A stretch of 64,000 nt of DNA from Halarchaeum grantii (lineage in GTDB: Archaea; Halobacteriota; Halobacteria; Halobacteriales; Halobacteriaceae): positions 620,001-684,000 of the forward strand of contig NZ_BMPF01000001.1 in the NCBI RefSeq assembly GCF_014647455.2, read 5' to 3'. This document shows, in pieces, positions 35,641-43,219 of the stretch. The translations under genes and the position numbers were made by a program. A model generated the notes under the pieces. The model saw only the letters and a program-made list of their open reading frames with translations. It was not told where the DNA came from and searched no databases. How positions within the stretch are numbered: the first letter of the stretch is position 1; each line of letters starts with the position of its first letter.

Positions 35641-36036
35641 ATGGGCTCGAAAAACTCGAAGCGCGCGAACCGGTATGGGACGCTCGCCGAGAAACGGATG
35701 GCCGAGAAATGGCGTCTCCAACGCGACGGCGTCCACACCTACTGGCGGGACGCCATCGACGCGGATGGGACGCCGTGGGAGCTGAAGGCGGCGGTCGTCG
35801 AAACCGCGAGTGGTCGGCCCGGTCGCTTCCGTGTCCGCGAGCACGCTCACGACCAGCTCCTCGACGCCGGTGGCTGGTACGGCTTCGCCGTCTACCGCCG
35901 CGTCGGGCGCGGGATTCGCGTCCTTCGCTACCGGGCACTCCCGGCCGCGCGCCTCCCCGTCTCCGCGTGGTACGGCGCGAGCGAGGACGGCGACGAGCAC
36001 GACCACACTAAAATTGCGCCTCAGGAGGTTATATAG
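35641..36036 (+). CDS. Holliday-junction-resolvase-like PD-(D/E)XK nuclease
   Basis: A 131-residue protein with an Hjc-like arrangement: an N-terminal RYGTLAEKRMAEKW helix with the early Glu, then DAIDADGTPWELKAAVVE, which gives the Asp and the E-x-K of the PD-(D/E)XK site. Small archaeal resolvases of this kind are common in viruses and plasmids, where they resolve recombination intermediates. The C-terminal ~60 residues are beta-rich and variable. It has its own promoter. Confidence 0.68.
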   Translation: MGSKNSKRANRYGTLAEKRMAEKWRLQRDGVHTYWRDAIDADGTPWELKAAVVETASGRPGRFRVREHAHDQLLDAGGWYGFAVYRRVGRGIRVLRYRALPAARLPVSAWYGASEDGDEHDHTKIAPQEVI

Positions 36037-36088
36037 AGATCCCGGCGGAGGGACTATTTACTATCGGATACAGTTACTCAAGAGACAG

Positions 36089-36922
36089 ATGCCTATGGAC
36101 CAATTCATCACAAAGAAACAGATTGGCAAAGAGAGCCAAAATGACGAGGAAACAGTCTTAGAGCTCTACGAACTTGCCGATGAGTTAATTGAGTCACTAG
36201 AAGAAGGATATAGAGAGGGCCGTCTCGATGGGATGAACATTTCTGATACAGTTGATGGTCAAGGATCACTTCTGATAAATCAGTTTGATATGATGGACTA
36301 CCTCTGCAAACTGGCACGGCAAAGTGAGCTAGAGATTTGCTATTCTAGTGATTTGTCTGTGCTTTCTGGACACATTTCTCTTCTAAGGACCGCGATAGAC
36401 GTTCTCGCTATCAACAATCCGGATGTGGAGGGACTAGGGATATTGGAATATTTCGGTGTAGAGGAGGAGAACCACTCTAGGTTGGACATCTCAGTAGACG
36501 GCGGTAATGATCTCCTCGCTTTCTACACATTATCTGAGGAATTGCTTAAGGGGCACTGCGAGAGGTTAGTTGTTCAAGAATTGATTGGTCCAGCGGAGGG
36601 TGAGCGAGAATCCACCACGAAATGGGTTAATAGTAGCTTATCCCATGACCAGCGCTGTCAGTTACTCCGCTACTCAGGTGTTCTAAGTGATGAGACTGCA
36701 GGGGAGATACATCGATTGAGTCAGATAAGAAACGTCTTGGTTCATCAATTGGATGGCCGTCTCTTTCTCGATTCAAACCAATTAGCAGAGAGCGAACAAT
36801 TGGCCTCTGATATGGTATTCAGCACATTAGAACTGGTCGGGCATCTAGGCTATGAGACGGGAAATCCATTCCCGGTTGGATTTCTAATGGAGCGTTTCGT
36901 TCCAGAAGGATATACAGGCTAA
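36089..36922 (+). CDS. AT-rich cargo protein with HEPN-type R-x4-H motif
   Basis: A 277-residue, mainly helical, soluble protein of unknown family. Residues 214-219 read RNVLVH inside an otherwise helical segment (RLSQIRNVLVHQL), the R-x4-6-H motif of HEPN ribonucleases and their partners. DNA composition and codon use are clearly more AT-rich than the surrounding viral genes, so it arrived separately. A TATTTAC box lies about 30 bases before the ATG at 36089. It may be an anti-phage or toxin-type cargo gene (inference). Confidence 0.55.
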   Translation: MPMDQFITKKQIGKESQNDEETVLELYELADELIESLEEGYREGRLDGMNISDTVDGQGSLLINQFDMMDYLCKLARQSELEICYSSDLSVLSGHISLLRTAIDVLAINNPDVEGLGILEYFGVEEENHSRLDISVDGGNDLLAFYTLSEELLKGHCERLVVQELIGPAEGERESTTKWVNSSLSHDQRCQLLRYSGVLSDETAGEIHRLSQIRNVLVHQLDGRLFLDSNQLAESEQLASDMVFSTLELVGHLGYETGNPFPVGFLMERFVPEGYTG

Positions 36923-36942
36923 TTTGGAGTACAATAGCCCAT

Positions 36943-37203
36943 TTACTCCGTTTCACAGACTGAAGCTGTCGCCCGTTGAAATTCGACGTTAATATTTCGA
37001 ATGCTTACCTTTTCGGCGATCTTCTCAGCTTCACTCGGTGGGATGTCGGCCTCGGCGAGCGCATTCTCTAACTGCGGCACCAGACGGCCAGCGAGGTCGC
37101 ACGATTTCACGACGGCGTCGGTCTTGTTCACTCCCCAGAAGTCGGCGGCGTCCTCAATGACGTCCTTGCGGTGTGCGTAGTCGCCGTCCGTTCGGATTCG
37201 CAT
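36943..37203 (-). CDS. DUF7692-like small protein
   Basis: An 86-residue protein starting MRIRTDGDYAHRKDVIEDAA, then NKTDAVVKSCDLAGRL. This matches my memory of a small haloarchaeal family (DUF7692) common on plasmids and viruses; a ribbon-helix-helix-like DNA-binding role is possible but not shown. The ATG at 37203 has GATATCTAG about 26 bases upstream. It faces the HEPN-motif gene and diverges from the Mrr-like gene. Confidence 0.55.
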   Translation of the reverse strand: MRIRTDGDYAHRKDVIEDAADFWGVNKTDAVVKSCDLAGRLVPQLENALAEADIPPSEAEKIAEKVSIRNINVEFQRATASVCETE

Positions 37204-37472
37204 GCTCGTACACACGACGCGCAGAACCTAGATATCTGCGGTGACTCGAACGTTCTGAGTATAAGTAGTGCGCTGGGCCTCGGTACCGCTCGCGGGGTGG
37301 TGCCGCGAGAAGCTGCCCGTAACCCGGGTCGTCGTGCACACGATCACCGCCGAACACGCAGGGCTCGTGTGCATATTCGGAAGAACGGGATTCCGGACGC
37401 GTGAGTCCGTGGGGAGAATCAATGTGAGAGATAGTTTCATGAGAAGTGAGTTGTGAGTAGTGAATAACAGTC
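37204..37472. other. Intergenic region upstream of the Mrr-like gene
   Basis: About 270 bases with the promoter of the minus-strand small gene and a plus-strand TATA-like GAGTATAAG near 37256. I see no supported protein gene. The last 60 bases before 37473 are AT-rich and probably carry the nuclease promoter. Confidence 0.35.
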
Positions 37473-38603
37473 ATGGCGTCGGCAGAAGAACTGCGGGAGC
37501 ATTTTGATGAAATCGCTGAAATCACAGATAGAAGTGGTTCTAGCCGTAGCCAGCCAGACTTTAACCGGGCGATACCAGGTCTAATCGAGTCACTAGGGTA
37601 TGACAGAGATAAGTTGTTTTTTGATGTTACTTACGAACCCGAGCGCGACTCTGGCTTCGTCCGCTGGGTAAATGCCGCCATCAAGCAAGACGTCACATCA
37701 CCAATATGGATGACTATATCGACTAATTTTAATTTTTCTCATGGTGAGGAAGAATCGTTTAGTTGGCCAGGACATAGGGGATATCAAGCACATATTGATA
37801 AACAAACCTTAGAAGAGATCTCTGACCAGACGGACGCACAGTATTCTGTATTGATCTCAAACCACCGTATCGCGTATTATAATGGGTTTGATTTTAGAGG
37901 ATTTTCTTTTGAGGATCTGACTGCTGAAGCCGTACGGGAGATATTTGGTGACTTGCGTGCTCCAGAAAGCCTGCCTCAAAGCGAGGAGGAGTCAAGGGAA
38001 GATAGGTTAGAGATATTTCACAAGACGGAATTTCGACGAACAAATAGTGACCTCAAAATCTCAATCGAGACTGACCATTATTCGCTAGATCTACAGAAGT
38101 TCTGGAATGAGTTAGAGGCGGTTCGGTCTGCAGAGTCACCCATCGAGAAGGGGAACTCATTAGAAAGGTTATCCCACTCTATTTTCGATGGGTTCCCATT
38201 CATACAGATTAGAGGGCAGAACGTTCGAACCTCGTCCGCAGAAATAGATTTGATTCTGGAATATCAGCCGCCTTCGGGAGGAACACTGTTTGATGACTTT
38301 GGAAGATATATTCTTGTAGAATGTAAGAACTGGCAGAGGTCTGTAGGTGCAGATACAGTTCGTGATTTCAAGGGGAAGGCCGATTCAGCAAAAGTCGATC
38401 TTGGAATAATTGTCGCGTCAAATGGGATTTCCGGTGAGAGCGGGAAAGACGCTGTAGATGAGCTAAACCAGTACTATCAACGTGATGACCTCACAATAAT
38501 TGTTATCGACGAATCCGATTTAGAGACGATAATCCGAGGCAATTCACTATATGAGATTATCGACGAAAAAATATTCAACCGCAGATTTAGGAGGATAGTC
38601 TAA
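37473..38603 (+). CDS. Mrr-like restriction endonuclease, AT-rich cargo
   Basis: A 376-residue protein with a C-terminal PD-(D/E)XK domain: Glu257-Ile-Asp259 and, 24 residues later, Glu283-Cys-Lys285 in ILVECKNW, followed by FKGKADSAKVDLGIIVASNG, the Mrr-type strand and helix. The N-terminal ~230 residues have no family I can name and may recognise DNA or a modification. No methyltransferase is next to it, so a modification-dependent (type IV-like) role is likely (inference). AT-rich composition marks it, with the HEPN-motif gene, as acquired cargo. Confidence 0.7.
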   Translation: MASAEELREHFDEIAEITDRSGSSRSQPDFNRAIPGLIESLGYDRDKLFFDVTYEPERDSGFVRWVNAAIKQDVTSPIWMTISTNFNFSHGEEESFSWPGHRGYQAHIDKQTLEEISDQTDAQYSVLISNHRIAYYNGFDFRGFSFEDLTAEAVREIFGDLRAPESLPQSEEESREDRLEIFHKTEFRRTNSDLKISIETDHYSLDLQKFWNELEAVRSAESPIEKGNSLERLSHSIFDGFPFIQIRGQNVRTSSAEIDLILEYQPPSGGTLFDDFGRYILVECKNWQRSVGADTVRDFKGKADSAKVDLGIIVASNGISGESGKDAVDELNQYYQRDDLTIIVIDESDLETIIRGNSLYEIIDEKIFNRRFRRIV

Positions 38604-38891
38604 TCTCCTCGTCAAGAATATAGTGATTTTCGCGCGCCCCGCAGGGCGGGGCTGTCGCGTCGCGGGGCGGTGCCCGCGCCGAAGGCGCGGGGTACCTTGG
38701 TTTTGTGCCCTTAGGCACACCCGTAAGGGGGTATTGGACACCCCCGGTGTAGCGCGCCCGGTGGGCGCGACCGCGCTCGGCGTGCTCGTCGAGCCGGCGA
38801 ACGCACGCACCACTCGTGAAACCCGTTGTTACTCACGTGGAAGCACCGAAAAGAAGGGTTCTGGAGAGTGTTGCCACTGGCCGCCGGCCGC
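38604..38891. other. Non-coding region with five tandem stem-loops
   Basis: Between the Mrr-like gene and the end of the replication operon. Five perfect stem-loops lie in 134 bases: 38636-38652, 38673-38691, 38704-38719, 38727-38745 and 38753-38769, with stems of 6-8 pairs and loops of 3-7 bases. The remaining ~120 bases towards 38891 hold no gene. Position next to a putative initiator operon makes a replication origin possible; multiple terminators are the alternative. Confidence 0.5.
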
Positions 38892-40589
38892 CTACCCGAG
38901 CCAGTAGCTGGCGGCCGAGCCGCGATTCCCGAGGTCGATGTGGGCCATACGGTAGGTGGCGGGGTCGCGGCCGGCGTCCGTCCACAGCTCGTAGCCGCGC
39001 TGGATTCGTCGGCGAATCTCGCGCGCCGGGAGGTCGCCGTCGAGTCGGAGGCGCATCCGGGCGTCCTCGCGGTTCGTCACGTCGACGTCGTGCTTCGCCG
39101 CCCACGCGACGAACGCGCTCGCCGACTCCTCGGCGCCCCGGCGGTTCGCTTCTGCCGCCTTCGCGACCGTCGCGAGTCCGCGCTGGCCCGCGTCACGCGC
39201 CTGGCGCACCGCGTCGACGACGAGTTCCGCGACGTGGGGGGACTCGAAGGCGATCTTCTCGCGAGCGCGGTTGAGGAACCCGTCGAGGCGCTGTAGCGCG
39301 CGGTACACGCTTCCGAGCGGTCGGTCGTTCTCCTCGGCGATGTCCGCCGGCGCGACTTCCCCGCCGTCACTCGCGAGCGTCTCCGCGATCTCCCACTCGA
39401 CGGGTGAGAACCCGCCGTCGGCGAGGTGGCGAACGACCACGGATTCCTGCTCGTCGCGAATCCGCGCGAAGTCGAGACGTACCGGGTCCGGGCCGCGCTC
39501 GCTCACCTCCGGCGTCCAGTAGGCGTCTTCGACGAACGGCCCGCGACCACCCGGCCCGTCGCCGTCGTCGTCCTCGCGGTCGCTCGGTGCGACGTCGAGG
39601 CCGGCCTCGGCGAGCGCCGACAAGACCACGCGGTCGAGCTCGCGCTGGAGCTGGGTGACTCCCTCGTCGTCCCACCGAAGCGTGTAGTCGGCGGGCATCC
39701 GCGACACCTGGTAGGACGCGCCGAGTTTCGGGTGCGCGGTCGGCTTCCGTGGGTCGGTGCCGACGGCCTCGCGCGCGTAGTAGTGCTTGCACTCGATGGC
39801 GAGTTCGTGGCCGGGGAAGGCCTCGGCGACGCGCTTCGGGCCGAGCGTCACGGTGTGGTAGTAACCGGGGCGGTTCCGGCCGCGCTCGTCGTCGTCGTTC
39901 TGCACGACCTTCCGGTAGCCGGTGCGGTCGTTTTCGAGGAGGTGGCCCATGCGCGCGAGCGGGCCGTCGCGGCCGTGGATGGGGCCGGACTCGCCCTTGT
40001 AGACGCGGACGTAGCGCTCGGCGTCCTGGATGTTGCTCGTCTCGTGGGGGCCGTAGCCGTCCTCTCCGGGCACGCCGCCGAAGTGCGCGGGGTTCACGCC
40101 GAACGCGGTGACGGCGTGGCGCAGGAGCGGGAAGTAGCGTCGCGGGTCGATGTTCGCCCCGGAGACGCGGACGTTCAGCCCGTCACCGAGCGAGTCCGGC
40201 GTCGGGATGTCGGTGAGGTCGCCGTTGGTCTTCTCGGCCTTCTGGTGGCGCCAGCGCGGGCGGACGTGTGCGCTGAAGCGCTGGCGGCCCTCGCGCTCGA
40301 CGGCGGGCTCGGCGACGGGGTCCTCGTCCGGGTGGCGTTTGATGGTGAGGCGCCACTCCCGAATCGTCTCGAACTCCACCGCCGTCCCGTCCGGTGTCTC
40401 GCCGTCGGTCGGCGGCAGGAGGTTCCCCTCCTGATAGGAGAGCGTCGCGAGCCATCGCTCGCCGCTCTCCGTGAACTCACGCGTCGTCTCCTCGGGGTCG
40501 AAGGCCGATTCCAGCGCGAACCAACCTTCGAGCCCGCTGAAGTTCAGGTTCCCCGCGACTTCGTGCCACCCCGGCGTGACCGCCTTCAC
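38892..40589 (-). CDS. Putative replication initiator of element A (DUF7845-like)
   Basis: A 565-residue soluble protein, largest of the leftward operon. The N-terminal ~300 residues are beta/alpha and unassigned. A winged-helix pattern, APADIAEENDRPLGSVYRALQRL, lies in the last third, followed by a helical C-terminus. Similar large winged-helix proteins occupy this position in betapleolipoviruses and related plasmids and are thought to start replication; I recall the label DUF7845. The GTG start overlaps the DUF488 gene stop (GTGA). Confidence 0.5.
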   Translation of the reverse strand: MKAVTPGWHEVAGNLNFSGLEGWFALESAFDPEETTREFTESGERWLATLSYQEGNLLPPTDGETPDGTAVEFETIREWRLTIKRHPDEDPVAEPAVEREGRQRFSAHVRPRWRHQKAEKTNGDLTDIPTPDSLGDGLNVRVSGANIDPRRYFPLLRHAVTAFGVNPAHFGGVPGEDGYGPHETSNIQDAERYVRVYKGESGPIHGRDGPLARMGHLLENDRTGYRKVVQNDDDERGRNRPGYYHTVTLGPKRVAEAFPGHELAIECKHYYAREAVGTDPRKPTAHPKLGASYQVSRMPADYTLRWDDEGVTQLQRELDRVVLSALAEAGLDVAPSDREDDDGDGPGGRGPFVEDAYWTPEVSERGPDPVRLDFARIRDEQESVVVRHLADGGFSPVEWEIAETLASDGGEVAPADIAEENDRPLGSVYRALQRLDGFLNRAREKIAFESPHVAELVVDAVRQARDAGQRGLATVAKAAEANRRGAEESASAFVAWAAKHDVDVTNREDARMRLRLDGDLPAREIRRRIQRGYELWTDAGRDPATYRMAHIDLGNRGSAASYWLG

Positions 40590-41083
40590 GCCTCGTCACC
40601 TCCGAAGGTGGTGAGAGAGGTGTCACGCGGCTCGGGCTCAGGGACGAACGGCTCGGGATGGTGTTCGACGGCGACGTCGCCGAGCGGCTCGACGAGAACG
40701 TCGGCGAGGACGCGCCGGTGACACCACTGTGGATTCTTCTCCCAGCACGCGAGTGTGAGTGTCTCACCGTCGCGAAGGCGATTTCGGAGCTTCGACAGCG
40801 CGCGGTTCGCGCCGGCGTAGTTCTGTAGACGGCGTCGATACCGCGCCTCGAAGCTCACACTCTCCCAGGCTATCTTCGCGGGAAGAGGCTCGCCGTCGGT
40901 CTCGGCGGCGTCCTCGACGCGCTTGTAGGCGGTGAGGAGCGACTCGGGCGGTGCGAGCGCGGCGACGTTGCGGTCGGTGACGTCGTCGATAAAGTCGTGG
41001 GGACGGCGAACAACCGCGAGGACGGCGTCAGTCTCGACGTCGAGGCCGGCGAGACCGCCGAAGTAGGTCGTGTGGACCGTCAT
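40586..41083 (-). CDS. DUF488-like protein
   Basis: A 165-residue protein whose ACWEKNPQWCHRRVLADVL segment is the DUF488 hallmark, with the conserved Cys-His pair. DUF488 members are of unknown biochemistry and often sit near nucleic-acid genes. Coupled to both neighbours by four-base overlaps, so part of the replication operon. Confidence 0.65.
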   Translation of the reverse strand: MTVHTTYFGGLAGLDVETDAVLAVVRRPHDFIDDVTDRNVAALAPPESLLTAYKRVEDAAETDGEPLPAKIAWESVSFEARYRRRLQNYAGANRALSKLRNRLRDGETLTLACWEKNPQWCHRRVLADVLVEPLGDVAVEHHPEPFVPEPEPRDTSLTTFGGDEA

Positions 41084-41349
41084 GCGCGACCACCCTCGTG
41101 TCCGAAGGTCGTGCGGGCGTGGTCGTCGGACTTCTCGACAGACAGGTTCGTCGGGCGGTTGTCGTACTTGACGCCGCTCTCGTGGTGAACGTGGTACTCA
41201 CCAGCGGAGAAGACGAGATACGGGCTCGCGCCGTCGGCGATGGCGAGCAGCTGGTGAACGTAGACGTAGCGCTCGCGCTTCTGCTCGGGGTCCCACGCGC
41301 GCCATCGCTCGTAGCCGTCCGCCCGGGTTTCGAGGCGCGCGGGCGTCAC
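41080..41349 (-). CDS. HNH-like small nuclease
   Basis: An 89-residue protein with an HNH pattern: YVYVHQLLAIADG, then VHHESGVKYDNRPTNLSV and a final His in DDHARTTF. This is the homing-type HNH core alone, without extra DNA-binding domains. I chose the GTG at 41349 because it overlaps the preceding stop (GTGA), the habit of this operon; a GTG nine bases earlier is also open. Confidence 0.62.
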   Translation of the reverse strand: MTPARLETRADGYERWRAWDPEQKRERYVYVHQLLAIADGASPYLVFSAGEYHVHHESGVKYDNRPTNLSVEKSDDHARTTFGHEGGRA

Positions 41350-41618
41350 GGCAACCACCCCGCGTTGCGAACCGCGCGCTGAATCGCGGGCTTCGCGCTC
41401 GGCGCGTAGATCGCGGTCTTCACCTCACCGTCGCGGACGGGCATCACGACGCGCGTCGTCGGGTCGTACCGCGCACGCTCACCGCGTAGCCACGCACCGC
41501 CCGGAATCTCGTGGCCCTGCCGCCACGCGTCCTCGATGGCCGGCGTCAGGTCGATCCGGTCCGCCCGCTTCAGGAACTTCTCGCGGGCGTGCTCGGAGAC
41601 CGAGACGGTGACGCTCAC
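41346..41618 (-). CDS. Small unknown protein (RelE-like size)
   Basis: A 90-residue protein starting MSVTVSVSEHAREKFLKR, with a basic middle and a C-terminus ending RAVRNAGWLP. Length and charge resemble a small RelE-like or DUF4258-like fold, but no motif settles it. GTG start and stop overlap neighbours. Confidence 0.45.
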   Translation of the reverse strand: MSVTVSVSEHAREKFLKRADRIDLTPAIEDAWRQGHEIPGGAWLRGERARYDPTTRVVMPVRDGEVKTAIYAPSAKPAIQRAVRNAGWLP

Positions 41619-41854
41619 AGCGCGTCACCCCACAGGTCGCGACACGACGCACACAGCGGCACGCGCTCGGCGTCCGGACGGTTGGGTAGGTAGACACGCC
41701 GAACGTCGTGGCCGTCGCCGTCTGCGCCACACACCTCGCACGCGTCGCCCTTCGGTGCGCGTTCCGCGAGCGACGCCCAGTAGCCTTCTCGCTGTGCCTG
41801 CGGGCCGTAGCCGTCGGCGCGGAGACGAGACGCACGAACGAACTCGCGCGTCAT
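41615..41854 (-). CDS. Zinc-ribbon small protein, head of the replication operon
   Basis: A 79-residue protein with CEVCGADGDGHDV and, 20 residues on, LCASCRDLWGDAL, a likely zinc ribbon. It is the first gene of the six-gene leftward operon that ends with the putative initiator. Start is ATG 41854. The region 41855-41963 before it holds the operon promoter and a CTTCTAC/GTAGAAG hairpin. Confidence 0.55.
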   Translation of the reverse strand: MTREFVRASRLRADGYGPQAQREGYWASLAERAPKGDACEVCGADGDGHDVRRVYLPNRPDAERVPLCASCRDLWGDAL

Positions 41855-41963
41855 CGCGAAACCCCCAAATTACGCGTAGCTAGAGGTTGAGGTTTCGGTT
41901 CAGAACGTGCAAAATGGAACGCTGGCGCTTCTACGTCTACTTGTGTAGAAGCAACGAAAGTGA

Positions 41964-41982
41964 AAGTGGGACCGTTGAGGTG
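41964..41982 (+). repeat. 19-base direct repeat, right copy (candidate att site)
   Basis: Exact copy of 27298-27316. It forms the boundary between element A and element B, and lies 56 bases beyond the end of the second integrase gene. Confidence 0.65.
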
Positions 41983-42037
41983 CGCGCTTCGCGACTGAGC
42001 GATACTCCGGAGAGTCGCGTCGGTGATGAAGTGGGCG

Positions 42038-43219
42038 TCATTCGTCGTCCTCGTCGAGTCGGTCGAGTAGGTCACGGCGCCCGGCGGCGCGCGTCAGATG
42101 CTCGGGTTGGTCGTAGACGTCGATCTCCGTCGTGTTCGCTTTCGCCTCCAGGTCGCGACGCGGCCAGCCGCGATCACGGTGCCACGTGAACGAGCCCGTT
42201 CGGATCTTATGCGGACTCCGCGCGGACGGGCACTTGTTCCCGTAGCCGTGCTCGCGCGCCTCGCACGTCTCCGGATCGCGGTCGTGTGGACACTCGTCGC
42301 CGAACTCGCACGGCTGCGTGAGCACGTACATCCAGTTCCGAATCGCCGACTTCGAGAGTCGACCATCGCCCTTCTGTGAGGAGAGAAGCGGCGAGCGACC
42401 GTGCTCGTCCTCGATGTCCGCGCGGTTCACGCGTAGGTAGTCGGCGACGATCTCGCCGACCTCGTCAGCGAGGTTGATGACACGCTCGCCCTCGACGCCG
42501 TTCTTCAATCGCGTGCCGGTTGCGGGCCGATTCCGAGGGAAGACGAACGGGGTCTCCGCACGCTCGAGCATCTTCTCGACGACGCTCGGCGCGTAGCCCT
42601 CCTCCTCGTAGTCACGGCGCAGTCGCTTGAGGTCGGCCTCCTCCAGGTAGACGTCCTGGACGTCGAGTGAATGGAGCGCGCCGAGCCGCATCGTCGTCCG
42701 CCAGAACAGCAGGAAAGTGACGTGCTCGCGGGTCGCGTACCGATAGCGCTTCAGGTTTTCGAGGATGGTCTCCGCGCGCTCGATCGGGAGTTTCTCCGTG
42801 TTGATGCGCTCCTCCTTCGTCGGACTCGGAACATCGAGAGCGTCCGGGACGTCCGAGGTGACGGCGTCGAGATCCTCGCAGTACTCGAGGAAACGCTGGA
42901 GTGTCCCCCACTCGTTCTTCCGCGTGCTCACGTCGAGGCCGTCCGAGATACGCCCCGACTCGTAGGCCTTCATGTGCCGTGTCGTCAGGTCGTTCAGGTT
43001 CTCGATATCGTGCGCCGCGCAGAACCGGAGGAAATGAACCGTCCGATCACGGTAGGAGCGAATCGTCGAGTCCGAGCGGTCGTCGAGGCGCGCGAGCCAC
43101 TCTTCGCGAGCAGCTTCCGGAGACATCGGTTCGAGGTCGGCCTCCGGGTCGAGGCGTGCCTCGAGCTCGTCGAGGCGCTCGATGACATCCGCCGCGTCCG
43201 CGCCATCGTTCTCACTCAC
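42038..43219 (-). CDS. Tyrosine recombinase/integrase of element B (SNJ2-type)
   Basis: A 393-residue relative of the integrase at 27340-28437. The core-binding domain is at about 30-125. Catalytic residues: Arg in TTMRLGALHSLD, His-x-x-Arg in SPHKIRTGSFTWH, Tyr in TEIDVYDQPE. The Cys/His insert CEFGDECPHDRDPETCE is shared with the first integrase. The GTG at 43219 overlaps the dpdA-like stop (GTGA). The two integrases are clearly related but not recent copies, so A and B arrived separately. Confidence 0.85.
   Translation of the reverse strand: MSENDGADAADVIERLDELEARLDPEADLEPMSPEAAREEWLARLDDRSDSTIRSYRDRTVHFLRFCAAHDIENLNDLTTRHMKAYESGRISDGLDVSTRKNEWGTLQRFLEYCEDLDAVTSDVPDALDVPSPTKEERINTEKLPIERAETILENLKRYRYATREHVTFLLFWRTTMRLGALHSLDVQDVYLEEADLKRLRRDYEEEGYAPSVVEKMLERAETPFVFPRNRPATGTRLKNGVEGERVINLADEVGEIVADYLRVNRADIEDEHGRSPLLSSQKGDGRLSKSAIRNWMYVLTQPCEFGDECPHDRDPETCEAREHGYGNKCPSARSPHKIRTGSFTWHRDRGWPRRDLEAKANTTEIDVYDQPEHLTRAAGRRDLLDRLDEDDE

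Larger units (their letters stand above)
27298..41982. mobile_element. Element A: pleolipovirus-like provirus
   Basis: About 14.7 kb between two exact 19-base direct repeats. Gene order: integrase and small partners on the minus strand; winged-helix regulators; a plus-strand block of small membrane proteins, a spike-like protein and a P-loop ATPase; nuclease and cargo genes; a minus-strand replication operon. Size, integrase type and structural block match betapleolipoviruses such as SNJ2 (established family), with assignment by architecture rather than alignment. It looks complete, with no broken genes. Confidence 0.65.
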
